In this document: positions 20,588 to 28,842 of the stretch, in pieces
Position numbering within the stretch: position 1 is the first letter of the stretch
Layout: each line of letters begins with the position of its first letter
From: Halolamina sediminis
GTDB taxonomy: Archaea; Halobacteriota; Halobacteria; Halobacteriales; Haloferacaceae
Direction: 5' to 3'
DNA length: 64,000 nucleotides
Assembly: GCF_001282785.1 (NCBI RefSeq)
Contig: NZ_CVUA01000001.1
Location: 558,001-622,000, forward strand
Program-made: the position numbers and the translations under genes
The notes under the pieces: model-generated
What the model saw: only the letters and a program-made list of their open reading frames with translations
The model's database searches: none
What the model was told of the DNA's origin: nothing

Positions 20588-22156
20588 TCAGTCGTCCGCG
20601 GGTGTTGCTCGTTCGACGCCCTCGATACCGGGGATGCCCTCCACGCCCATGTCGTCGAGCTCGCGCTTCAGTTCGCGCTCGTCGTCGACGTGCTGGGAGA
20701 GCTCCATCGCCTGTGCGAAGTTCTTCACCAGCCCACAGTTGGGGCCCTCCGGCGTCTCGGAGGGACAGATACGCCCCCACTGGGTCGCGTGCAGGTCACG
20801 CGCGTCGAAGTGGGGCTGGGAGCGACTCAGCGGCGAGCGGAGCCGCCGCAGGTGGGAGAGAACGCCCATGTAGTCGGTCCGGTCGACCAGCTGGGAGACG
20901 CCCGAGCGGCCGCCAACCCAGTTCCCGGTCGCGATCGGGTGCTCCAGCCGTTCGGTGAGCACGTCCGACCGCACGACCGTGTTGACGCTGAGGTCGCGGT
21001 TGCGCATGTTGGCGCGTTCGAGCTGGTACTTCACGTCCCGGGAGAGCTTGTTCAGCGCGGTCCGGAACAGGTCCTTCATCAGGTCGCCGCTGACCTTGAG
21101 GCGCTTGTTGGAGTAGTGGTCCTTGTCGTCGGAGTCACGACGTCCGAGGGCGAGTTCGAAACACGCCTCGGCCATCCGACAGAGGTAGTACGCCTTGTTG
21201 ATACGGACGTCCTCCTCGTCGACGCCCTCCTCGTGGAGGTGCGGGAGGAGGTAGCGGTCGATCACGTAGTTCGCCCGCTTGAGCTGGTAGTTCTTCCCCT
21301 GTCCGGAGGCGACGCGCTTCCCGAGGGTCTCGATGGCCCCCTCCTCGGTCTGCACGTCGGCCTCCTCTAAGTTCTCCAGCATGAACTTCACGATCTCGGG
21401 GTCCTCCGAGACGCGGTGAACGATCTCCTCGTCGGATTCGAGGCCGAGCGCTCGGACCAGCGTCACGAACGGCACGGAGCCGGAGACGGAGGGGAAGCTG
21501 ACCTCGAGGATCCCCTCACGGTTGCGCTCACACAGCACCAGCGCGCGGTAGCCCCGGCGCTGGGAGAACGTCTTGGCGACCTGAATGTCGTCGCCGTACT
21601 TGGTGTCGTGCTCCGCGAGGATCTTGTTCGGCGCCAGGTCCTCGCTGGTCATCAGCACACGCTCGGAGCCGTTGACGATGAAGTAGCCGCCGGGGTCGAC
21701 GGGGTCCTCGCCGATGTCGATCAGCTCCTCGTCGGAGAAGCCGTCGATGTTACACTTGTTCGAGCCGACCATGATTGGCATCCGGCCGACCTTGGTCTCG
21801 GTCTGGTCGACGACCTCTTCGGGCTCCTCTTCGCCGCCCCGAACGATGGACATCTCCATGAACACCGGCGCGGCGTAGGTGATGTTGCGCAGGCGGGCCT
21901 CCTGTGGGTAGAGCAGCTCCTCGGAGCCGTCGGCCTCGCGCACTCGCGGTGTCAGGATACGTACGTCGCCGAGTTCGACCCAGACGGGCTCTTGCCCTTC
22001 CTTGTCGCCGATGTCGGTGCCGATCGTCTCCTTCTCGTCGACCACGTCCTGCATCCCGCGGTCGAGGAAGTTGTTGAACGATCGGAAGTGGTGCTCCGCC
22101 AGCCGTTCCTGGGAGAAGTACTCCCGGGAGACCGCACGTCGGTCCTCTCGATCCAT
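20588..22156 (-). CDS. rpoB2: DNA-directed RNA polymerase subunit B''
   Basis: N-terminal half of the second-largest polymerase subunit, 522 aa. Its C-terminal region contains '[20 protein letters not shown]', a universally conserved beta-subunit segment. The ATG overlaps the rpoH stop codon (TAATG). B'' and B' are encoded in order, as in other haloarchaea. Confidence 0.98.
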   Translation of the reverse strand: MDREDRRAVSREYFSQERLAEHHFRSFNNFLDRGMQDVVDEKETIGTDIGDKEGQEPVWVELGDVRILTPRVREADGSEELLYPQEARLRNITYAAPVFMEMSIVRGGEEEPEEVVDQTETKVGRMPIMVGSNKCNIDGFSDEELIDIGEDPVDPGGYFIVNGSERVLMTSEDLAPNKILAEHDTKYGDDIQVAKTFSQRRGYRALVLCERNREGILEVSFPSVSGSVPFVTLVRALGLESDEEIVHRVSEDPEIVKFMLENLEEADVQTEEGAIETLGKRVASGQGKNYQLKRANYVIDRYLLPHLHEEGVDEEDVRINKAYYLCRMAEACFELALGRRDSDDKDHYSNKRLKVSGDLMKDLFRTALNKLSRDVKYQLERANMRNRDLSVNTVVRSDVLTERLEHPIATGNWVGGRSGVSQLVDRTDYMGVLSHLRRLRSPLSRSQPHFDARDLHATQWGRICPSETPEGPNCGLVKNFAQAMELSQHVDDERELKRELDDMGVEGIPGIEGVERATPADD

Positions 22157-22383
22157 TATTCGACCACCAGCCTGTAGACGACCGCAGTGTCTGTGGTACG
22201 GGAGTCGCGCTCGATGCGAACGACGTCGCCGGGCTCTGCCTCCTTGGGCAGGGCGGGGTCCCTGCGCTTGATCTTGGGTAGGTTGGTCTTCTTCACTTGG
22301 TACTCCTCCAGCACCTCCTCGACCTCGGGCTCGTCGAGGAGCGTGTGCTCCGGAACCAGTTCGTGTTGGCTTACGTCTACCAT
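22156..22383 (-). CDS. rpoH: DNA-directed RNA polymerase subunit H
   Basis: Small polymerase subunit H (RPB5 C-terminal homologue), 75 aa. The family features '[20 protein letters not shown]' and '[20 protein letters not shown]' are clear. It is the first gene of the RNA polymerase operon; a gctaaaatac box at about 22,427-22,437 on the minus strand is a likely promoter. Confidence 0.97.
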   Translation of the reverse strand: MVDVSQHELVPEHTLLDEPEVEEVLEEYQVKKTNLPKIKRRDPALPKEAEPGDVVRIERDSRTTDTAVVYRLVVE

Positions 22384-22426
22384 AGGTGTGGGGCGTTCAG
22401 AGAATCGGTCACGAGATACTACGGCT

Positions 22427-22437
22427 GTATTTTAGCC
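22427..22437 (-). promoter_or_regulatory. candidate promoter of the rpoH operon
   Basis: The minus-strand sequence ggctaaaatac is the only AT-rich box upstream of rpoH at a suitable distance, implying a leader of about 20 nt. Further upstream, cgcgtgcg (22469-22476) and cgcacgcg (22488-22495) form a perfect 8-bp inverted repeat of unknown role. Confidence 0.4.
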
Positions 22438-22591
22438 GGCGGCACATAACGCTTGCTAATGTAGGTTGCGCGTGCGCGAGCGGTTGACGCACGCGACCCG
22501 TGAAGCCGTGTCGACCATAGGTCGCGGGCCCTCCCTGGCGCGGCGACGCCACGCCACGCGGTTCCCTCCCATAGCAGCGATGGATGGCAAG

Positions 22592-22602
22592 CCTTATTTA
22601 CA
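22592..22602 (+). promoter_or_regulatory. TATA box of tRNA-Asp
   Basis: gccttatttac lies about 40 nt before the mature 5' end of tRNA-Asp, leaving a short 5' leader of about 10-15 nt to be removed by RNase P. Confidence 0.55.
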
Positions 22603-22637
22603 ACACGGCGGTACGATTGAGTGCAGCGAGGCAGCGT

Positions 22638-22710
22638 GCCCGGATGGTGTAGTGGCCCATCATACAACCCTGTCACGGTTGTGACGCGGGTTCAAATCCC
22701 GCTCCGGGCG
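22638..22710 (+). tRNA. tRNA-Asp (GTC anticodon)
   Basis: A 73-nt cloverleaf. The acceptor stem is GCCCGGA/TCCGGGC with discriminator G. The anticodon stem CAACC/GGTTG closes the loop CTGTCAC, giving anticodon GTC. The T arm is GCGGG-TTCAAAT-CCCGC. No CCA is encoded. The last 22 nt and 58 nt of downstream flank are repeated 136 bp further on. Confidence 0.95.
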
Positions 22711-22904
22711 TCTTCTGCTGATCTTCACCGGCTAGCGAGGGCTCGGCTTCGATCAAGCGTCGAGTCAAGCGAAACAGCGTCGGCGGGATTCTGAACCCAG
22801 AGGACGAGCGCAGCGAGTCCTCGCGGTTCAAATCCCGCTCCGGGCGTCTTCTGCTGATCTTCACCGGCTAGCGAGGGCTCGGCTCCGATCGAGCGTCGAG
22901 TCGA
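22689..22904 (+). repeat. direct repeat of the tRNA-Asp 3' end and flank
   Basis: Copy 1 (22689-22768) and copy 2 (22825-22904) are 80 bp each. The first 60 bases are identical and there are three mismatches after that. Copy 1 starts inside the T arm of tRNA-Asp; copy 2 has the same T-loop and acceptor end but no tRNA body. The 56 bp between them (22769-22824) contain gggattctgaaccc (22785-22798), a second T-arm-like piece on the opposite strand. Confidence 0.85.
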
Positions 22905-22945
22905 TGTCTCGTGAACCGATCAGCGTGGTAACGAGTCCGACTACC

Positions 22946-24499
22946 TCAGTCGTCGTCCGCCGCGACGGTCTGTTCCTCACCCGTCAGCACGTCCATCTGC
23001 GTCGCGAGCCACGCGTCGATGTCGTCCTCGCGAACCGAGACTCGCATCGTCGCCGCGCGCTCGCGGCGCTCGGTCTCGTCCATCGTCAGCGCCGTCCGGA
23101 TCGTCTCGGCGAACCCCGCCACGTCGTAGGGGTTCACCGACAGCGCCGCGGGACAGAGCGACTCGGCGGCACCGACGAAGCGGCTCAGGACGAGCGCCCC
23201 CGGCGTCCTGTTTCGGGTCGATCGGTCGAGCCCGTCCGCCTGCGCGAGCCCGGCGTTGGGCGCCGGCTGCCCCTGTGCGGCGACGAACTCCTTCGCGACG
23301 AGGTTCATCCCGTCGCGTCGGGAGCTCACCACCGCGGCGTCGGCGTGGCGGTACAGCCCCGCCAGCTCGCGGTCGTCGACGTCGTCCTCGATGTAGACGA
23401 CGGGCGTCCAGTCGGGCGTGCCGTGGGCCCCGTTCAGGTCGGCGATCCGGTCGCGAACCTCGTCGTAGTAGCGCCGGTAGGCGGGGATCCCCTCGCGGGT
23501 GCGGGTCCCCTTCTGGACGTAGGTGAACTCGCCCGCCAGCTCGGGCGTCGTCTCCAGCAGGTATGCGAGCGCATCGAGGCGCTCGATCACGCCCTTCGTG
23601 TAGTCGAGGCGGTCGACGCCCAGCACGATCGAGCGCCCCCGATCGAGGTCGTACCGACCAGTCACTCGGTCCCAGTAGTGAGTCGCGGCGTCGCTTCTGG
23701 CGTTCGCCGCGACGCGCTCCGTGTCGACGCCGATGGGGGAGGCGTGCGTCTCGACGGTCCGGCCGTCGTAGCGGATCGTGCCCGAGGCCATCAGTTCGGC
23801 GTCGGGGACGAACCGCGCCACGCAGTCCCGGAAGTTCGCGGCGTACCGCTCGAGGTGGAAGCCGATCGCGTCGTTGCCGAGCAGGCCGCGGAGCAGTTCG
23901 GTCCCCTGCGGGCAGATCTCGAAGAACTCCGGCGTGGGCCACGGGACGTGCCAGAACTGCACCAGCCGCGCCTCGGGCCGCTCCTCGCGGACGTACTGCG
24001 GCGCCAGCGCGAGGTGGTAGTCCTGAAACCAGACTACGTCGGGGTCGGCGGCGACCGCGCGCTCCGCGAACCGGCGGTTGGCCTCGCGGTACGCCGGCGC
24101 GAACGCGGGGTCGACGGTCACGGGGTCGGCTTCGAGGTGGCAGATCGGCCAGAGCACCTGATTGCTGTAGCCGTAGTAGTAGTTCTCGATCAGCCGGCGG
24201 GGGAGGTCGAGCCGTGAGAGCGTGTAGCCCGGTCGGTCGTCGTCCGCCGGCTCGTCCCCGCTGCCCCCCGCCGGAACGTGAACCTCGCCGTCGGGCGCCA
24301 CCGCGGGGTCGAAGTCGGCGTCACCGCTCCCCCACGCGACCCACGTGCCGCCCGTCTCGGCGACCACGCCGTCGAGCGCGGTCACGAGCCCGCCGGCGGG
24401 GCGCTCGGCCGTCGGCTCGCCGTCGACGTACTCGTGGACGCACGGCTCGCGGTTCGAGACGACAACGAGCGAGCGGTCGCCGAGCGCGTCGTCGATCAC
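22946..24499 (-). CDS. otsA: trehalose-6-phosphate synthase (GT20)
   Basis: Glycosyltransferase that joins UDP- or GDP-glucose to glucose-6-phosphate, the first step of trehalose (osmolyte) synthesis. GT20 signatures are 'LVVVSNREP' at the N-terminus, 'VWFQDYHLALAPQY', 'FWHVPWPTPEFF' and 'GVDRLDYTKGVIERL'. About 517 aa from a GTG at 24499. An ATG at 24598 would add 33 residues of Arg/Pro-rich sequence and leave almost no room for the divergent promoter, so the GTG is preferred; the start is uncertain. No trehalose phosphatase gene is next to it. Confidence 0.9.
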   Translation of the reverse strand: MIDDALGDRSLVVVSNREPCVHEYVDGEPTAERPAGGLVTALDGVVAETGGTWVAWGSGDADFDPAVAPDGEVHVPAGGSGDEPADDDRPGYTLSRLDLPRRLIENYYYGYSNQVLWPICHLEADPVTVDPAFAPAYREANRRFAERAVAADPDVVWFQDYHLALAPQYVREERPEARLVQFWHVPWPTPEFFEICPQGTELLRGLLGNDAIGFHLERYAANFRDCVARFVPDAELMASGTIRYDGRTVETHASPIGVDTERVAANARSDAATHYWDRVTGRYDLDRGRSIVLGVDRLDYTKGVIERLDALAYLLETTPELAGEFTYVQKGTRTREGIPAYRRYYDEVRDRIADLNGAHGTPDWTPVVYIEDDVDDRELAGLYRHADAAVVSSRRDGMNLVAKEFVAAQGQPAPNAGLAQADGLDRSTRNRTPGALVLSRFVGAAESLCPAALSVNPYDVAGFAETIRTALTMDETERRERAATMRVSVREDDIDAWLATQMDVLTGEEQTVAADDD

Positions 24500-24598
24500 G
24501 GCCAGTCGTGGTCGCCGGGCGGAGTTGAACCCATCGGGACCGGCAGAGCGACGCTGTGCGGGCGGCACGACGCGGCCGGCGTCGGCCGCTTCCAGCAC

Positions 24599-24607
24599 GC
24601 TTTAGCT
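24599..24607 (+). promoter_or_regulatory. TATA box of the dihydropteroate synthase gene
   Basis: cgctttagc ends 22 nt before the ATG at 24629, the spacing of a leaderless transcript. It sits in the short divergent gap between otsA and folP. Confidence 0.5.
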
Positions 24608-24628
24608 TCCGCCGCCGGACCCACGACC

Positions 24629-25909
24629 ATGAACCCCGTCGACGTCGCTGGCCTCCCGGTCGGGGACGGCCACCCGCCACGGATCATGGGCGTGTTGAAC
24701 ATGAGCGTCGAGTCGAACTACGACCCCAGCACCTGGGGCGACGTGGACGGCGCCGTGGATCACGCCGAGCAGATGGCCGCCGAGGGCGCGGACATCATCG
24801 ACGTGGGGCTCCAGTCCTCGAACCCCAAGAACCCGTGGCAGGCGGTCGACACCGAACTCGAACGGCTGGAACGCGCGCTCGAAGTGCTCGATCGCGCGGA
24901 CTGTGACGCGGTCTGGTCGATCGAGACGCGTTACGCCGAGGTCGCCGACGAGGCGCTCGCCCGCGGCTTCGACATGGTGAACGACGTGTGTGGCTTCGCC
25001 GACCCCGACATGCCCGACGTCTGTGCGAAACACGACGCCGCGGTCGTGAAGATGGCGTCGCCGCCGGACATTCAGTCGCCGGGCCACCTCCGCTCAATCG
25101 ACGACTGCTTCGCCGCGCTCGCTCGCGGTGGCTTCACCGAGAAGACGATCATCGACCCCGCCTTCGGCGGCTGGTACGACGAGAAGACGTACGAGGACAA
25201 CTGGGAGATGTTCCGCCGGCTCCGCGAGTTCCGGGCGTTCAACCGTCCGATACTGACCGCGACCAACCGCGAGGACTTCCTCGGCGATATCGCAGACCGC
25301 CCCGAGACCGAGGACCAGCTCGCGGTCAGCCTCGCGGCGGCGACGATGGAGGTCGAACGCGGCGCGGACATCGTCCGCACCCACGACGTGCCGGAGACCG
25401 CCGACGTGGCCGCGGTCGCCGACTTCCTCGGCGACCGGCGCGCGATCGAGGCAGGTCCTGCAGCCCACGAGAACGACGACGAAGCGGGCGTCCACGCGGC
25501 CGAACTCACTGGCGTCACGCCCCGTGAGGTCGCACGTAACACCGCCCTCCGGGAGCACGACGGTGCCGACCCGGCAGAGGCGGTGACCCTCACGTTCGTC
25601 GCCGGCGACCTGCCCCGAGCCGCCCACGAGGAACTCATGGCGGTCGGCGGCGAGCACGGTCTGCTCGTCGCCGCGGGCGACGCCGGCAACACGATCCCGG
25701 CCGACAAGGTCGAGGCTGCCGCCGACGGGTCCCGAGGTGGTCACGGGGACAGCCCGGCCGGCGAGGGGACGTTCGTCTCCGGGACGCTCGCGGCGTACGA
25801 GGACGCGCTGCCCGGACTGTCCGGGACGCCCGGGCTGGAGGCGCTCGCTGCGGCGATCCGGGCGGCGATCGACCGCGAGCAGTTGTCGTCAGGCGCGCCG
25901 CAGGAGTAG
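24629..25909 (+). CDS. folP: divergent dihydropteroate synthase with C-terminal extension
   Basis: Pterin-binding TIM-barrel enzyme for folate synthesis, 426 aa. 'RIMGVLNMSVESNYDPSTWG' and 'VRTHDVPET' correspond to the first and last DHPS signatures. The usual second signature (IDIGGESTRPG-like) is replaced by 'IIDVGLQSSNPKNPW' and the DPGIGFGKT-like loop by 'IDPAFGGWYDEKTYEDN'. After about residue 280 there is an extra domain of roughly 140 aa that I do not recognise. It could therefore be a DHPS-like enzyme with another acceptor. It overlaps a convergent membrane-protein gene by 21 bp. Confidence 0.8.
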   Translation: MNPVDVAGLPVGDGHPPRIMGVLNMSVESNYDPSTWGDVDGAVDHAEQMAAEGADIIDVGLQSSNPKNPWQAVDTELERLERALEVLDRADCDAVWSIETRYAEVADEALARGFDMVNDVCGFADPDMPDVCAKHDAAVVKMASPPDIQSPGHLRSIDDCFAALARGGFTEKTIIDPAFGGWYDEKTYEDNWEMFRRLREFRAFNRPILTATNREDFLGDIADRPETEDQLAVSLAAATMEVERGADIVRTHDVPETADVAAVADFLGDRRAIEAGPAAHENDDEAGVHAAELTGVTPREVARNTALREHDGADPAEAVTLTFVAGDLPRAAHEELMAVGGEHGLLVAAGDAGNTIPADKVEAAADGSRGGHGDSPAGEGTFVSGTLAAYEDALPGLSGTPGLEALAAAIRAAIDREQLSSGAPQE

Positions 25910-26188
25910 CGTCGCGGTCCCGACGCCGACCAGCACCACCGCGACCGCGAGTAGTGCGGGTAGGTTCCCGGCCAACACGGCCGACGCGAAGCCGACGATC
26001 GCCCCCCAGATCGCGTCGCGGAACTCGATCAGCCCGCCGACGAGAAACACGAGCGAGAGCAGGAACAGCGCGGCGATCACCATCCCGCGAACCGGGTTCT
26101 GTCGGATCGCCAGCCCGAGTCGCTCCTTGAACGTCGGCACGCCGTCGTCCCACGCCCGATCACCGCTCCGATCGTCTGGTCGACTCAC
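25889..26188 (-). CDS. small two- or three-TM membrane protein
   Basis: A 99-aa protein from a GTG at 26188 that overlaps the stop of the upstream ATPase gene as GTGA. The first 30 residues are hydrophilic, then hydrophobic segments cover about residues 34-53 and 60-95 ('MVIAALFLLSLVFLVGG', 'LLAVAVVLVGVGTATLLL'), ending in Arg residues. The tail overlaps folP on the other strand. The function is unknown; the tight coupling suggests it works with the HerA-like ATPase. Confidence 0.65.
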   Translation of the reverse strand: MSRPDDRSGDRAWDDGVPTFKERLGLAIRQNPVRGMVIAALFLLSLVFLVGGLIEFRDAIWGAIVGFASAVLAGNLPALLAVAVVLVGVGTATLLLRRA

Positions 26189-27327
26189 GGTCCCCTCTTC
26201 GAGCGCTCGCACCTGTCGTTTTCTATTCGTGGGTCGGTCGATCCCTCCGCGGCGACCTCGCTGGCTCGTGGCGTGTCGCCGCCGTGGGGCGTGTGCCGGT
26301 CCCGGACTCGGATCGTGTGTGTCGACTCGGTTGCGTCGTCGACAATCAGCGCCTCGCCCCGCCCGCTCGGCAGTCGGTCCCCGAGCGTTCCGGAGAGGTA
26401 CGTCGGACTCGCGGCCGCGAGCGCCTCGATGTCGGCCTCGCTCGTGAGTCGGTGGGCGAGCAGGAGGTCGGCCTGTGAGGCGGCGACCGCCGGGAGCGCC
26501 GACGGTCGCTGCGTCGCGAGAACGAGCGAGACGCCCGGCGCACGCCCTCGAGTCAGGAGCGTCCGGAGCGCCGTGCCCGCGACGCCGTCGACGGCGACGT
26601 GTGCCTCGTCGACGAACAGCCACGGCAGCCGGTCCGGACACCCGTCGCCCGTCCGAGCGTCGTAGAGCAGCCGCGCCACCGCGGCCACGACGGCGCCCGT
26701 CGGCGCATCGTCGACGCCCGACAGCGAGAGGACGGTCGCCGCCGGCCCGAACAGGTCGTCGGCGTCGAGCCCGTCAGGGTCGAACACCGCCCACTCTCGC
26801 GCCCGCCGGAGGTGGTTCCTCGCTGTCCGCCGGAGTTCGGGCACGCAGTCGGTCCCCTCGACTCGATCGAGCATCCCGGGGAGCGTCGACGACGACGCGG
26901 CGACCTCCCAGATCAGCCCACCGGCCGCGCTCGTCGGATCGAGTCCGACCAGTGCCGGCCACTCCGACGCGGGCAGCGCGTCGGCCCGGATTGTCGGCCG
27001 CTCGATCACGTTCGCCGGGACGGTCCCGGTATCGCCGATCGTCTCGGCCGCAAGCCCCGGGAACGCCCCCATCGGATCGACGACGACCGGCGCGAGACCG
27101 TCGGCCCGCGCGGTCGCTTCGGCGAGCACGCCGAGCGTGTGTGACTTCCCGGCGCCGCGCTTGCCCACGACGAGCGCGGCGTGCGGGCGGTCCACGTCGA
27201 TCCCCACGCGGGCACCGCGGCTCCCGTCGCGGGCGAGATACCGGCCGAGGTGGCCGGCCATCGGTGGCGGCTCGCTTCCTGTTCCGCTCTCGCTCGGCCC
27301 GTCGCGCTCGCGACCGACGACGTGCAT
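26185..27327 (-). CDS. HerA/FtsK-superfamily ATP-binding protein
   Basis: A 380-aa ATPase. Walker A 'GKRGAGKS' lies at residues 55-62 and Walker B 'LPWLFVDEAH' near residue 240, followed by 'LRTLLTRGRAPGVSLVLATQ', a sensor region typical of HerA/VirB4-type (DUF87) motor ATPases that handle DNA or form membrane complexes. There is no NurA gene beside it, so it is probably not the DNA-end-resection HerA itself. Its TGA overlaps the GTG of the small membrane protein gene. Confidence 0.8.
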   Translation of the reverse strand: MHVVGRERDGPSESGTGSEPPPMAGHLGRYLARDGSRGARVGIDVDRPHAALVVGKRGAGKSHTLGVLAEATARADGLAPVVVDPMGAFPGLAAETIGDTGTVPANVIERPTIRADALPASEWPALVGLDPTSAAGGLIWEVAASSSTLPGMLDRVEGTDCVPELRRTARNHLRRAREWAVFDPDGLDADDLFGPAATVLSLSGVDDAPTGAVVAAVARLLYDARTGDGCPDRLPWLFVDEAHVAVDGVAGTALRTLLTRGRAPGVSLVLATQRPSALPAVAASQADLLLAHRLTSEADIEALAAASPTYLSGTLGDRLPSGRGEALIVDDATESTHTIRVRDRHTPHGGDTPRASEVAAEGSTDPRIENDRCERSKRGP

Positions 27328-27401
27328 ACCGAGGGTGGTCGCGTCACCCCCCTTGAGTGCTCGTCCGCTCTTTCAAGTGCGATGACGGAACCACCGTGCC
27401 C

Positions 27402-27884
27402 ATGCTCGATCCGAATCGAGTTCGCGGGCGGGTCGCCGACGGCATCGCCGAACTGCGCGACGACGAACGCGCGATCGAGGGGCTCCCGGTTCGCCTCGTC
27501 GTCTCGCTGGTCGTCGGCGCCGCGTGTCTGAGCGTGATGTTGAACCTCGTCAACGGCGTCGGCGGGCTCGCCGCGTCCGAGGTGGATGTGCGCCCGACGC
27601 CCGAGGTGGTCGAGACCGGGGAACAGGAACTGACGGTGCGGGTCGTCGACCCTGACGGGAACCCCGTCTCGGGGGCGACGGTCATCGTCGACGGCGGGAC
27701 AGCGAGCCTCGACGGCGTCGCGACCGCGAAGACCGGATCGGACGGCAACGCCACCGTCTCGATCGATCCGGCGCTCGGCTCGAACCAGGCCGAGGGGACG
27801 CTCACGCTCGACGTGAAGCCGCCGGCTGGGGGATCGTACGTCGACCGCCGCGAGAACAGCCACGTGTTGGTGATCGGCGAATGA
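27402..27884 (+). CDS. membrane-anchored Ig-like/carboxypeptidase-regulatory domain protein
   Basis: A 160-aa protein with one hydrophobic helix around residues 30-52 ('VRLVVSLVVGAACLSVMLNL') and an extracytoplasmic beta-sandwich. The phrase 'VVDPDGNPVSGATVIVDGG' is typical of carboxypeptidase-regulatory-like folds. The start is ATG at 27402 (MLDPNR). It is divergent from the ATPase gene. The function is unknown; a cell-envelope structural or binding role is an inference. Confidence 0.7.
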   Translation: MLDPNRVRGRVADGIAELRDDERAIEGLPVRLVVSLVVGAACLSVMLNLVNGVGGLAASEVDVRPTPEVVETGEQELTVRVVDPDGNPVSGATVIVDGGTASLDGVATAKTGSDGNATVSIDPALGSNQAEGTLTLDVKPPAGGSYVDRRENSHVLVIGE

Positions 27885-27999
27885 GTTGTTCGGAACGCCC
27901 CGACGGCGAGGCTCACTCGCCGCGGCCGATACCACAGTACCCGCTCGTTCGGCCGGCACTCGCCGGCGTCACCGCGAGGGACGTGGTCCGCGCGTCGCC

Positions 28000-28800
28000 C
28001 TACCGCCGGTCGCCGTAGTCGCCGTAGTCGGGCGCGCCCGAACTGCGTTCGCGACCCGAGAGCCGCTCGTCCCAGTCGAGCCACTCGTGCTCCCAGCCGG
28101 GCGAGGCGCCGCGCTCGGCGCGCTCGCGGTCCTCCCGCCGGGTTCGGTTACGGGTGACGCCGGGCTGTTCGCCGTCGACGAGCAGCGGCGCGAACTGGAC
28201 CGGCCCACGCTCGTCGACGCGCCGGTAGCCGTCCGGGGCGTCGCGGTCGCGCGTCACCGCGACGAGCGTCTGGTCCCCGTTGCCCTTCGGGAACACGATC
28301 CGGCCGTCGTCGGCCAGCTGTTCGAGCAGGGGACGCGGCGGTTCGACGACGCCGGCCTCGATCAGGATCCGGTCGTAGGGGGCGTACTCCGGCAGCCCGG
28401 CGGAGCCCTCCTGGCAGTCCACGAGCACCTCGCCGTAGCCTGCCGCGTCGAGGTTCGAGCGGGCGCGGTACACCTGCGGGCGGGCGATGTCGAGCGCGTG
28501 GACGTGGCGCCCGCCGAGAATCTCCGCCAGCACGGCGGCGGTGTAACCGCCGCCGGCGCCGACGACCAGCGCCTCCTCGCCCTCTCGCGGGTCGAGCGCG
28601 GTCAGGAGCCGTGCGACCGTCCCGGGCGCGAGCGTGACGGCGCCGTCGACGGTCCGCGGGCGGTTGTCGTACGGCGCCTCCTCGACGAACTCCCGGCGCG
28701 GTACCGTCCGCATCGCGAGCCCGATCTCCTCCGGGAGCGGCCGGCCGAGGGTGTGTTCCAGCCCGTCGACCATGTCGTCCCGGAGCACCGCGGGGTCCAT
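28000..28800 (-). CDS. pcm: protein-L-isoaspartate O-methyltransferase family protein
   Basis: SAM-dependent methyltransferase related to PCM, which repairs isoaspartyl residues; 266 aa. 'LAMRTVPRREFVEEAPYDNR' is the PCM N-terminal signature, and 'ALVVGAGGGYTAAVLAEIL' is motif I of the SAM site. The last 60 residues are a charged tail rich in Arg, Glu and Tyr without known function. It is one of two PCM-like genes flanking a third methyltransferase gene on the same strand. A ttcaaatacc box lies upstream. Confidence 0.85.
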   Translation of the reverse strand: MDPAVLRDDMVDGLEHTLGRPLPEEIGLAMRTVPRREFVEEAPYDNRPRTVDGAVTLAPGTVARLLTALDPREGEEALVVGAGGGYTAAVLAEILGGRHVHALDIARPQVYRARSNLDAAGYGEVLVDCQEGSAGLPEYAPYDRILIEAGVVEPPRPLLEQLADDGRIVFPKGNGDQTLVAVTRDRDAPDGYRRVDERGPVQFAPLLVDGEQPGVTRNRTRREDRERAERGASPGWEHEWLDWDERLSGRERSSGAPDYGDYGDRR

Positions 28801-28842
28801 AGCCGCGGTTCGGTGACGCGGGTATTTGAACTCGGCGGTGCG

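Noticed and set aside
14601-22383. Inteins in RNA polymerase genes
   Set aside because: All subunits have normal length, and the conserved blocks are uninterrupted with no intein splice motifs.
22673-22864. Short minus-strand open frame over tRNA-Asp and its repeat
   Set aside because: It is formed entirely by the tRNA 3' end and its duplicate; its 'protein' is a translated tRNA.
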